The position numbers were made by a program, and so were the translations under genes. 17,470 nucleotides of DNA from Candidatus Korarchaeum sp. (lineage in GTDB: Archaea; Korarchaeota; Korarchaeia; Korarchaeales; Korarchaeaceae). Below the pieces are notes generated by a model. That model searched no databases. It was not told the DNA's origin and saw only the letters and a list, made by a program, of their open reading frames with translations. Shown here one piece after another: positions 5,790 to 12,269 of the stretch; positions within the stretch are counted from its first letter, which is position 1, and every line of letters starts with the position of its first letter. The stretch covers positions 1 to 17,470 of the forward strand of contig JAJHQZ010000016.1 in the NCBI GenBank assembly GCA_020833055.1, written 5' to 3'.

Positions 5790-7076
5790 ATGCTAGAGGA
5801 AATAATATCTAAGATATCGGAGGGGAGGATCAAGAGAGTTGAGCTCGAGTACGTAGACTTACTCGGTTACCTGAGGAGCTGCTTATTATCAGCTGAGAAG
5901 TTCCTGGAATCTAGAACAGGATCCTTCGATGCTAGTAGTGTCAAGATATCGAGCATAAGCGATAGCGATGCCCTCCTAATACCGGATCCTTACACATCGA
6001 TAGTGATAGGGGAGGACTGCAGGATGCTCTGCGAGATATGGGAGGGGATGGGGAGCAGGAGGTCGTCTAAAGATCCGAGATTCATCGCGAGGAGGGCCGA
6101 GGAATTCCTAATCTCACAGGGGTATAGAGGTCACTTAGGGGTCGAGATGGAATTCTTCGTCCTGGATGATGACTTGAAACCTATCTCGAATAGATGGAAC
6201 GGTAGGAAGAATTACATGATCTCGCCACCCCTCGATCCCCTCAGGGATTTTGAGATAGAGGCAATGGAGAGGCTGTCCAGAGCTCAGCTCAAGCCGGAGG
6301 TTATTCATCATGAGGTCTCGACAGGCCAGCTCGAAGTATCATTAGCTGCGGATAGCTTGATGAGGGCAGCTGACTCCACAATAAGGGCTAAGAGGGAGAT
6401 AAGGGAAGTAGCTAAGGAAATGGGTCTAATAGCGACATTCATGCCTAAGCCTGTCCCTGGGATGAATGGGAGCGGTATGCACTTTCACATGAGCTTATGG
6501 GATGATAAGGGGAACTTATTCTACGATCCGAATGATGGATACGCTGAGTTGAGTCAATTAGCTAGGTACTTCATAGGGGGCATCATAGAGCATATAGGCT
6601 CTCTCACAGCTATAGTCGCGCCCACTGTGAACAGTTACAGGAGGCTCTTACCCGGATTCGAGGCCCCTGTTTACGCGAGTTGGGGAAGGGGGAATAGGAG
6701 CGCTGCCATAAGGATTCCAGTTTACAAGAGAGGATCACCGATGTCGAAGAGGATAGAGTTCAGGGTACCGGATCCCAGCTGCAATCCTTACTTGGCCTTC
6801 TCAGCTACTTTCATGGCTGGTATAGACGGGATAAGGAGGAAGATAGATCCAGGGGATCCGACTGACTTCAATGTCTATGAGAGAAATGAGGGATTAAAAA
6901 GACTTCCTAGGAGTTTAAATGAGGCTCTTGATGAATTAGAAAGCGATAATTCCTACCTGAAACCTGTATTCGAGAGCGATACGCTGGAAAGTTACTTGGA
7001 GATGAAGAGGAGGGAAGTCATGGAACTTAGCCAGTGGCCGAGTGATGCTGAGTACGAGAGCTACCTCTCAGTATGA
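5790..7076 (+). CDS. glnA: Glutamine synthetase, type I
   Basis: 428 aa from ATG 5790. It joins ammonia to glutamate with ATP. The N-terminal beta-grasp begins MLEEIISKISEGRIKRVELE and covers about 1-95. Catalytic motifs follow: VEMEFF (Glu119, Glu121, metal site), GQLEVS (Glu182), GSGMHFHMSLW (His231/His233, metal and ATP), NSYRRLLPGFEAP (Arg284, glutamate), GRGNRSAAIRIP (ATP and phosphate) and RIEFRVPDPSCNPY (Glu323). I see no adenylylation-loop tyrosine motif, so control by adenylylation is unlikely. An in-frame TTG at 5691 and ATG at 5706 would add a 28-33 residue tail with no family counterpart; the TATA box 25 bases before 5790 and the family start pattern favour 5790. It shares a neighbourhood with the putative 2-oxoglutarate-forming operon. 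Confidence 0.93.
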   Translation: MLEEIISKISEGRIKRVELEYVDLLGYLRSCLLSAEKFLESRTGSFDASSVKISSISDSDALLIPDPYTSIVIGEDCRMLCEIWEGMGSRRSSKDPRFIARRAEEFLISQGYRGHLGVEMEFFVLDDDLKPISNRWNGRKNYMISPPLDPLRDFEIEAMERLSRAQLKPEVIHHEVSTGQLEVSLAADSLMRAADSTIRAKREIREVAKEMGLIATFMPKPVPGMNGSGMHFHMSLWDDKGNLFYDPNDGYAELSQLARYFIGGIIEHIGSLTAIVAPTVNSYRRLLPGFEAPVYASWGRGNRSAAIRIPVYKRGSPMSKRIEFRVPDPSCNPYLAFSATFMAGIDGIRRKIDPGDPTDFNVYERNEGLKRLPRSLNEALDELESDNSYLKPVFESDTLESYLEMKRREVMELSQWPSDAEYESYLSV

Positions 7077-7088
7077 TTCGACTATCAT

Positions 7089-7136
7089 CTAAATACTTTA
7101 AGGCGGATCGGAGTTCCTCATGCATCAAACTTATAA
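7089..7136 (+). promoter_or_regulatory. Two TATA-like boxes before the surface protein gene
   Basis: CTAAATACT (7089-7097) lies about 26 bases before in-frame ATG 7120. TTATAA (7131-7136) lies about 26 bases before the ATGATG pair at 7159/7162. Each could drive a leaderless message from its own start codon. The second gives the more typical signal peptide. Confidence 0.4.
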
Positions 7137-7158
7137 GTCCCTCCAGCTCGGCATATCG

Positions 7159-8715
7159 ATGATGCCCAAGAGCTTACATATCTCCCTCTTGATATCCCTG
7201 CTGACCTTGAGCCTCATCCCGGTCTCCGCGGTCGATTTCGACATAAGCATATCGCCGACTTACGCTAAGATAAGAGCTGGAGAGACAGCTAGCTTCACAG
7301 TGAGACTGATAAAGCTTAATCCGGCTTTCTCAAATGATGTATACCTCACGGTCTTCTATGAGCCTCCGTATAGTTCTGTCAGCTTTCTCGACAATCCTCT
7401 CAAGCCAGGAGTCGTCGAGACAACGATAATGAATGTGATAACTTCTGAGAAGACTCCTCCAGGGACCTACACTATAACTGTTAGGGGAAGGGATACGACA
7501 GGAGCATCAGTTTACGAGGAAGTGACACTAGAAGTCCTACCACCGGAGCCCCAGTTCATCTTATCTATATCCCCATCCAGACTATCCGTTTACAGAGGCG
7601 AGAGGGCTAACTTCACAGTTTACGCAACTCCGACATATGGATTCGTGGGCCCGATATACCTGAAGCTGATATGCCCCCTCTGCACATCCTATGTATTCAC
7701 CCCCAATCCCATGTGCCCCACATGTCCTCCCTCATACTGTCCAGCGCTGCCCTGCGCTTACTACTCCTCGACGCTCTCCATAGATACTTCCGGCATGGCC
7801 CCAGGGGATTACAGCGTAGTAGTCGAGGGGTGCAGCGGAAGCTCATGCTACAGAGCTTATGCGACTCTAACTGTCTTAGAGGCTCCCAGGCCTGAGAACA
7901 TAAATTTAATAGTTTATCCACTGACTCTAGTCGTGAAACCAGGGGATAACGTCAAGGTAGATGTGACGATAAGCATCCCAGGTGGCAAGAGCCCGGATCC
8001 CCTAACGCTCAGGGTCTACGCACCACAGGGCTGGTACTTGAGTTACTACCCGACGAAGTTCTACGAGACTTCCACAGTCCAGTTGTGGATCTCAGTACCC
8101 AAGGGCACGCTACAGGGGACCTATAACATAGGGATCGAGTTATACAAAGGGGAGACACTCTTGAAGAGCAGGAGCGTTGTAGTAATTGTGAAGGGAATTG
8201 AACAAGCTAAAATATCGGTATTTGTCGCTCCTTACGAAGTAATACTGACGAGAGAATATCCTAAGGCCCAGATAGCTGTATTAGTCACTTACAGTGGGGA
8301 GATAGAGGATGTCACTCTCTCCCTACTCGGACTGCCCACTGGGATAAGCTATTCCATACCACCGAAGCTCAAACCGGGACAATTGGGGGTAATAAACTTG
8401 ACATTGACTGATGCTAAGGAAGGGAATTATTCAGCATCTCTCGTCGCGACTATAGATGGGTTATCGGCATCTACTAATTTCAGGGTGATCGTCAAGGGTG
8501 TTCAAGCTGAGGCTAAGACGACTACGCTCACCGAATCTACTACTTTAACTGAAACGAAGAGAGAGACCGTTACTTTGACAGTTGAGAGGGGTCTCGCAGC
8601 TACGGACTATCTGCTGATAGCTATAGCTTTCCTCCTGCTGGTCCTCATATTAGCATTACTGCTCAGGAGAGGCGCCGGAGGTGTTGCTCAGGCTCCCGGA
8701 AGCACTCAAGCGTGA
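7159..8715 (+). CDS. Secreted, membrane-anchored multi-domain (Ig-like) surface protein with Cys-rich domain
   Basis: 518 aa from ATG 7159. A signal peptide (basic, then LLISLLTLSLIPVSA) is followed by four beta-rich Ig/NEW3-like repeats, each opening with a strand and a G-E/D turn: about 26-127, 132-240, 247-346 and 351-452. The second repeat holds eight cysteines (about 172-230, including CPLC and CPTC) while the others hold none, suggesting disulfides or a metal site. A Thr/Glu stalk (TTTLTESTTLTETKRETVTL) leads to one transmembrane helix near 481-502, two arginines and a short Gly/Ala tail. This is the layout of an archaeal type I surface protein; the ligand is unknown. ATG 7120 gives a longer N-terminus. 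The next gene begins 7 bases after its stop, so they are probably co-transcribed. Confidence 0.75.
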   Translation: MMPKSLHISLLISLLTLSLIPVSAVDFDISISPTYAKIRAGETASFTVRLIKLNPAFSNDVYLTVFYEPPYSSVSFLDNPLKPGVVETTIMNVITSEKTPPGTYTITVRGRDTTGASVYEEVTLEVLPPEPQFILSISPSRLSVYRGERANFTVYATPTYGFVGPIYLKLICPLCTSYVFTPNPMCPTCPPSYCPALPCAYYSSTLSIDTSGMAPGDYSVVVEGCSGSSCYRAYATLTVLEAPRPENINLIVYPLTLVVKPGDNVKVDVTISIPGGKSPDPLTLRVYAPQGWYLSYYPTKFYETSTVQLWISVPKGTLQGTYNIGIELYKGETLLKSRSVVVIVKGIEQAKISVFVAPYEVILTREYPKAQIAVLVTYSGEIEDVTLSLLGLPTGISYSIPPKLKPGQLGVINLTLTDAKEGNYSASLVATIDGLSASTNFRVIVKGVQAEAKTTTLTESTTLTETKRETVTLTVERGLAATDYLLIAIAFLLLVLILALLLRRGAGGVAQAPGSTQA

Positions 8716-8722
8716 TACCCGG

Positions 8723-9517
8723 ATGCTCAAGCTCGAGGATATCAGGAAATTAATAAACTCTATTTTAGAGAGTGAAGTCCTGAGCAGAGGGATGAGATTC
8801 AGACTACCTGCCCCCGTAGCAGTAGGAGGAGCGGAAGATCCCCTCTGGACTGAGATAAAGCTCTTGCATCCTTGGATGAAGACGCCTCAGGAGCTCTTGA
8901 GTGGGGCGAGGAGTGTCGTGGTGTTCGCCCTCCCAATAAGTGATGAAGCGATAAGAAGTAATATCAGCGGGGATGAGCCGTCTTTCGAATGGTTAAGAGA
9001 TTACGTTGCTGCTAATGAGATTCTATGGAATGCCTCTTGTAAATTAGCGGATTATCTTAAGAATTTAGGTTACAAGAGTTTACCTCTAAGACCGACGCAC
9101 GACTTCGATAATGTAGAACTTAGATCGAGTTGGAGCCACAGGCACGCAGGTTACGTCTGCGGCTTGGGGACCTTCGGCTTGAACAACTTACTCATAACTG
9201 AGAGGGGCTGTGCTGTTAGAATATGCACAGTCATAACTGAGGCCCTTATAGAGAGATCGGAGAGGCCCAGGCATGAGTACTGCTTAGCTAAGCTCGGTTA
9301 CAGTTGCGATGCTTGCTTGAGGAGATGCCCTATAGGGGCTTTAAACGATTGGAAGTCGATGAAGGGGAAATGTTATGAGAGATTACTCTCTTTCTCTGAA
9401 AAATGGCCAATTCTAGGGGAAGCTGATGCTTGCGGCAAGTGCTCCGTCGGTATCCCGTGCGCTACCCAGATCCCGAGGTTGTACGAAAATCGTAATAGAA
9501 AGATCGCTATGATTTAG
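8723..9517 (+). CDS. QueG-like protein with two [4Fe-4S] clusters
   Basis: 264 aa. The central part matches epoxyqueuosine-reductase-like proteins: HRHAGYVCGLGTFGLNNLLI (about 139-158) and ERGCAVRICTVITE. Iron-sulfur ligands are Cys195, Cys198 and Cys202 (CDACLRRCPIG), Cys217, and Cys237, Cys240 and Cys246 (CGKCSVGIPC). The second motif is spaced C-x2-C-x5-C, as in archaeal relatives of QueG rather than bacterial QueG, so epoxyqueuosine reduction should not be assumed; an electron-transfer or reductase role is a safer call. The start ATG 8723 has GTGAT (8712-8716) 6 bases upstream, overlapping the stop of the surface protein gene; an earlier in-frame start at 8681 would overlap that gene. The stop is followed by a T run at 9538-9542. 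Confidence 0.85.
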   Translation: MLKLEDIRKLINSILESEVLSRGMRFRLPAPVAVGGAEDPLWTEIKLLHPWMKTPQELLSGARSVVVFALPISDEAIRSNISGDEPSFEWLRDYVAANEILWNASCKLADYLKNLGYKSLPLRPTHDFDNVELRSSWSHRHAGYVCGLGTFGLNNLLITERGCAVRICTVITEALIERSERPRHEYCLAKLGYSCDACLRRCPIGALNDWKSMKGKCYERLLSFSEKWPILGEADACGKCSVGIPCATQIPRLYENRNRKIAMI

Positions 9518-9537
9518 ATTGGTTCGATCTTCGTATA

Positions 9538-9542
9538 TTTTT
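9538..9542 (+). terminator. T5 run, possible archaeal terminator
   Basis: TTTTT in an A/T-rich setting (TATATTTTTC) lies 21 bases after the QueG-like gene and before the strong promoter of the citrate-branch operon. Archaeal RNA polymerase can terminate on short T runs without a hairpin; no hairpin is seen here. Confidence 0.4.
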
Positions 9543-9555
9543 CGCATCTGCTGAA

Positions 9556-9573
9556 CGAAATGCTTATATATAA
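9556..9573 (+). promoter_or_regulatory. Strong BRE plus TATA promoter for the citrate-branch operon
   Basis: CGAAA (9556-9560) resembles a transcription factor B recognition element and is followed by TTATATATAAT (9564-9574), the best TATA box in the window. The expected transcription start is about 9591-9595, leaving a leader of roughly 70 bases before the TTG at 9663, unlike the mostly leaderless genes around it. Confidence 0.6.
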
Positions 9574-9600
9574 TTCCTAATCCCGTATCCCAAAACTATC

Positions 9601-9636
9601 GAATCGATTCACGTTATACGTCTATGTAACATCGAT
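9601..9636. repeat. Cluster of short palindromes in the operon leader
   Basis: Directly after the expected start of transcription come GAATCGATTC (9601-9610, perfect), ACGT-TAT-ACGT (9611-9621), ATGT-A-ACAT (9624-9632) and ATCGAT (9631-9636). They could be protein-binding sites controlling the operon or a weak RNA fold. No known riboswitch is recognised. The leader also contains a minimal ATG-TAA at 9624-9629. Confidence 0.35.
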
Positions 9637-9662
9637 CTCTTGAACTGTGAGGGGGATGAGAA

Positions 9663-10943
9663 TTGAGATGGTACGAGTGGTTCTTCCCCGAGCTGGATAT
9701 ACCTAGGTTAGCTAGGAGGCTCCCCTCACATGACCTAGTGATAACAGATACTACTCTGAGGGACGGTCAGCAGGGGAGCAGGCCATTCAGCAAGGATGAG
9801 TGCATCAAGATATACTCTATCCTATCAGAGCTAGACAGTGGGAGCGGGGTCATAAGGGATATAGAACTATTTCCATACACACCGAAGGATAGGGAAGTAA
9901 TAAAGGTCCTCAGGGATTTCGGGACTACGCCAAATCCTATAGGGTGGGTCAGGGCGAGAATTGAGGATCTGAAGCTCGTGAAGGAGTGCGGCCTAGATAC
10001 TACGGTGCTCCTCACTTCAGTCTCCGATTACCATATCCACTACAAGCTAAAGATGAGCAGGACTGAAGCCAGGGAGAAGTTCTTATCAGCGATAAGGGAG
10101 GGCTTGAGGATGGGATTGAGGCTCAAGGTAGCTATGGAGGACATAACTAGATCAGATATTTACGGCTTCGTCCTCCCATTCATAGAGGAAATCTTGAGGA
10201 TCTCGGAGAGGGAAGGAGGGGAGGTGAGCTTCAAGATCTCGGATACCTTGGGCCTAGCCCTCCCCTTTCCGGAATCTCCCCTTCCTAGAGGGGTTCCCAG
10301 GCTCATAAGAGTTCTTATAGAGGAGATGGGATTGAGAAGCGAGCAGATCGAGTTCCATGGTCACAACGATTTTCACCTAGTTGTAGCGAACCATCTGGCT
10401 GCTTGGCTCTACGGTGCCTCTATATCGAACTGCACGCTCATGGGCATAGGGGAGAGAGCGGGCAACTGCCCTCTCGAAGCTATAGCTATAATGCACTCAC
10501 AACTATCAGGAGAGAGGAAGCTCAATCTCAAGGCATTGAGTAAAATAATAGATGTATTCAGTGAGATGGGATTCAGGATACCGGAATTCTATCCCATACT
10601 CGGGGAAAATGCGTTCAAAACTAAAGCGGGGATTCATATAGATGGTTTGCTGAAGAATCCAGCTATATACCTTCCGTTCGATCCAGCTATCATCGGGAGG
10701 CCCTATTCGATTGAGATCTCACCCTACTCCGGGAGGTCTGGGATAATCTACTGGCTGGCGAGGAAGCTCAATATCGAGGAATGGGAGAGCCTGAAGGAGG
10801 ATCCCAGAGTGGAGCTAGCCTATAGGGAGATGCTCAAGATCTTCGAAGAAGGGAGGACTGAGCCATTGAGTGAAGAGGAAGCTCTCTCCCTCCTCAAGAA
10901 GTACTTCCCGGAGCTCTCTGAGGTGAGTGAGTTATGCCGATGA
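9663..10943 (+). CDS. Re-citrate synthase-type protein (isopropylmalate/homocitrate synthase family)
   Basis: 426 aa DRE-TIM metallolyase. The barrel has DTTLRDGQQ (29-37, catalytic Arg33 and metal Asp), ED (159-160) and HGHNDFH (232-238, metal His pair), then GIGERAGN (261-268). Several stretches match Re-citrate synthases rather than leucine-pathway enzymes: DGQQGSRPF in place of DGEQSPG, VIRDIELFPYTPKDREVI, LTSVSDYHIHYKL and EDITRSDIYGFV. There is no LeuA C-terminal regulatory domain. The predicted reaction is acetyl-CoA plus oxaloacetate to citrate; homocitrate or isopropylmalate synthesis is the alternative. Start TTG 9663 follows a GAGGGGG tract; two ATGs nearby (9656, 9668) are out of frame, and an in-frame stop at 9657 excludes an earlier start. 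First gene of the operon. Confidence 0.85.
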   Translation: MRWYEWFFPELDIPRLARRLPSHDLVITDTTLRDGQQGSRPFSKDECIKIYSILSELDSGSGVIRDIELFPYTPKDREVIKVLRDFGTTPNPIGWVRARIEDLKLVKECGLDTTVLLTSVSDYHIHYKLKMSRTEAREKFLSAIREGLRMGLRLKVAMEDITRSDIYGFVLPFIEEILRISEREGGEVSFKISDTLGLALPFPESPLPRGVPRLIRVLIEEMGLRSEQIEFHGHNDFHLVVANHLAAWLYGASISNCTLMGIGERAGNCPLEAIAIMHSQLSGERKLNLKALSKIIDVFSEMGFRIPEFYPILGENAFKTKAGIHIDGLLKNPAIYLPFDPAIIGRPYSIEISPYSGRSGIIYWLARKLNIEEWESLKEDPRVELAYREMLKIFEEGRTEPLSEEEALSLLKKYFPELSEVSELCR

Positions 10944-11857
10944 CTATGTCCGAGAAGGTATTATCGAAGAAGGCTGGCAGGAGAGCATATCCCGGGGAGC
11001 ATATAGTCGCGGACGTCGATCTAGTTTACGCCCATGACGGGACGGCGCCTTTAACTATAGAGATGATCGAGGAGCTAGGGCTGAGGGAACTGAGGAGCAG
11101 AGCTATATTCGCGATAGACCATGCATCTCCGCCCCCCAATGTGGATGCTGCCGCTAATCACAGGAGGATGAGGGACTTCTCCTCCAGATGGGGCGTGAGG
11201 ATCTTCGATGTAGGGGAGGGGATCTGTCATCAAGTGATCCCGGAGAGGGGATTAGTTAAGCCCTGGGATCTAGTCATAGGGGCGGATAGTCATACAGTGA
11301 CTCTAGGAGCCCTAGGAGCTTTCGCTACCGGAGTGGGAAGTACAGACGCTGCTATAGCGATGCTAACTGGGAAGATCTGGCTCAAAGTACCTGAGAGTAT
11401 CGCAGTTAAGGTAGATGGCACTCTGAAGAACTATGTCACAGCGAAGGATGTGATCCTAGAGGTCATAGGGAAGCTGGGTAGCGATGGAGCGAATTACAAA
11501 GCTGTTGAATTCTTGGGATCTGCAGTGGAGGCTATGAGCCTCGACTCCAAGATGGTCCTAACTAATATGAGCGCCGAGATGGGAGCTAAGGTAGCTATGA
11601 TACCGACGGATGGGAGGACCTCAGAATGGCTGAAGGAAAGGGTGGGCCATTTCGAGGGTATATGGCCGGATGAGGAAGCTAATTACTCGGCATTCTATGA
11701 ATTCTCAGCTGGGGAGATAAAGCCCAACGTCTCCCTCCCTAATAGCGTGGATCGCGTAGCCCCAGTTGAGGAAGTCGAGGGGGAGGAAGTGGACTTAGTG
11801 TTCATAGGCTCGTGCTCAGGGGGAGGTTCGAGGACTTCCTATTGGCCTCTAGGATAA
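10934..11857 (+). CDS. Aconitase/LeuC-type hydro-lyase large subunit, N-terminal part (frameshifted)
   Basis: 307 codons, covering about two thirds of a LeuC/homoaconitase-type large subunit. DHASPPPNVDAAANH (62-76), GADSHT (116-121) and ATGVGSTDAA (131-140) are family hallmarks. The frame runs to GSCSGG (Cys294, first [4Fe-4S] ligand), then changes to unrelated residues and stops at 11857. The rest of the protein continues in the -1 frame (next entry). Read through, the gene would be 443 aa, near the family norm. In context it should isomerise citrate to isocitrate; isopropylmalate or homocitrate are alternatives. Start ATG 10934 has GAGGTGA 7 bases upstream and overlaps the previous gene by 10 bases; ATG 10940 is a second option. 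No LeuD-type small subunit gene is in the window. Confidence 0.85.
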   Translation: MPMTMSEKVLSKKAGRRAYPGEHIVADVDLVYAHDGTAPLTIEMIEELGLRELRSRAIFAIDHASPPPNVDAAANHRRMRDFSSRWGVRIFDVGEGICHQVIPERGLVKPWDLVIGADSHTVTLGALGAFATGVGSTDAAIAMLTGKIWLKVPESIAVKVDGTLKNYVTAKDVILEVIGKLGSDGANYKAVEFLGSAVEAMSLDSKMVLTNMSAEMGAKVAMIPTDGRTSEWLKERVGHFEGIWPDEEANYSAFYEFSAGEIKPNVSLPNSVDRVAPVEEVEGEEVDLVFIGSCSGGGSRTSYWPLG

Positions 11858-12264
11858 TGAGGGGGAGGAAGTTGAAGGAAGGGGTTAGATGCATAGCGGT
11901 ACCAGCATCTAAGGAGGTTCAGATGAAACTCATCGATTCCGGCCTTATGAGATCGCTCCTGGAGTTCGGTTGTACGGTAGGCCCTCCCACATGCGGGCCA
12001 TGCATAGGGGCTGTAATAGCCTCTAGCTTCGCTAGGATATTCTACAGGAATGCTGTGAACGTAGGTCTGCCGGTGATAGAGGCTGAGATAGAAGCCGATC
12101 AATGGGATATAGTCAAAGTGTATCTTGAGGAGGGGAAGATAGAGAATATCACAAAATCCCTCGTCTTCACTTTCAAATCTTTCCCCAGGGAGATACTGGA
12201 GATATTCGAGGAGGGCGGCATCGTGGAGTACTTCAGGAAGAGGGGTAAGTTCCCCTGGGAGTGA
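11812..12264 (+). CDS. Aconitase/LeuC-type hydro-lyase large subunit, C-terminal part (frameshifted)
   Basis: Continuation of the same gene in the -1 frame after the G run. It begins in the family motif GRFEDFLLASRIMRGRK and contains VPASKEV and PPTCGPCIGA, whose two cysteines (codons at 11992 and 12001) are the second and third [4Fe-4S] ligands. It has no start codon or Shine-Dalgarno of its own, so it is not an independent gene. Its TGA is 5 bases before ATG 12270 of the dehydrogenase gene. Confidence 0.85.
   Translation: MLRGRFEDFLLASRIMRGRKLKEGVRCIAVPASKEVQMKLIDSGLMRSLLEFGCTVGPPTCGPCIGAVIASSFARIFYRNAVNVGLPVIEAEIEADQWDIVKVYLEEGKIENITKSLVFTFKSFPREILEIFEEGGIVEYFRKRGKFPWE
11819..11823 (+). 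other. Frameshift site in the hydro-lyase gene (run of five G)
   Basis: The family motif GSC(T/S)xGR(L/F)EDL is recovered exactly only if the five-G run had six G: Ser-Gly-Gly-Arg-Phe-Glu-Asp-Phe. As written, the frame breaks here. A missing G in a homopolymer points to a sequencing error or a slippage mutation. Programmed -1 slippage is possible, but no classical heptamer is present. Confidence 0.85.
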
Positions 12265-12269
12265 TAGGG

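Noticed and set aside
9663-10943. Calling the synthase a 2-isopropylmalate synthase (leuA)
   Set aside because: The DGQQ motif, the VSDYHIHYKL and EDITRSDIYGF stretches and the lack of the regulatory domain fit Re-citrate synthase better; an isopropylmalate role remains an alternative, not the main call.
11815-11830. Classical programmed -1 frameshift site
   Set aside because: The 0-frame context A-GGG-GGA does not form an X-XXY-YYZ heptamer and I see no strong hairpin right after it; error or mutation is simpler.
11812-12264. The C-terminal hydro-lyase segment as an independent gene starting at GTG 11812
   Set aside because: It starts inside the conserved GSC motif of the upstream frame, has no Shine-Dalgarno, and is the direct continuation of the family alignment after a one-base shift.
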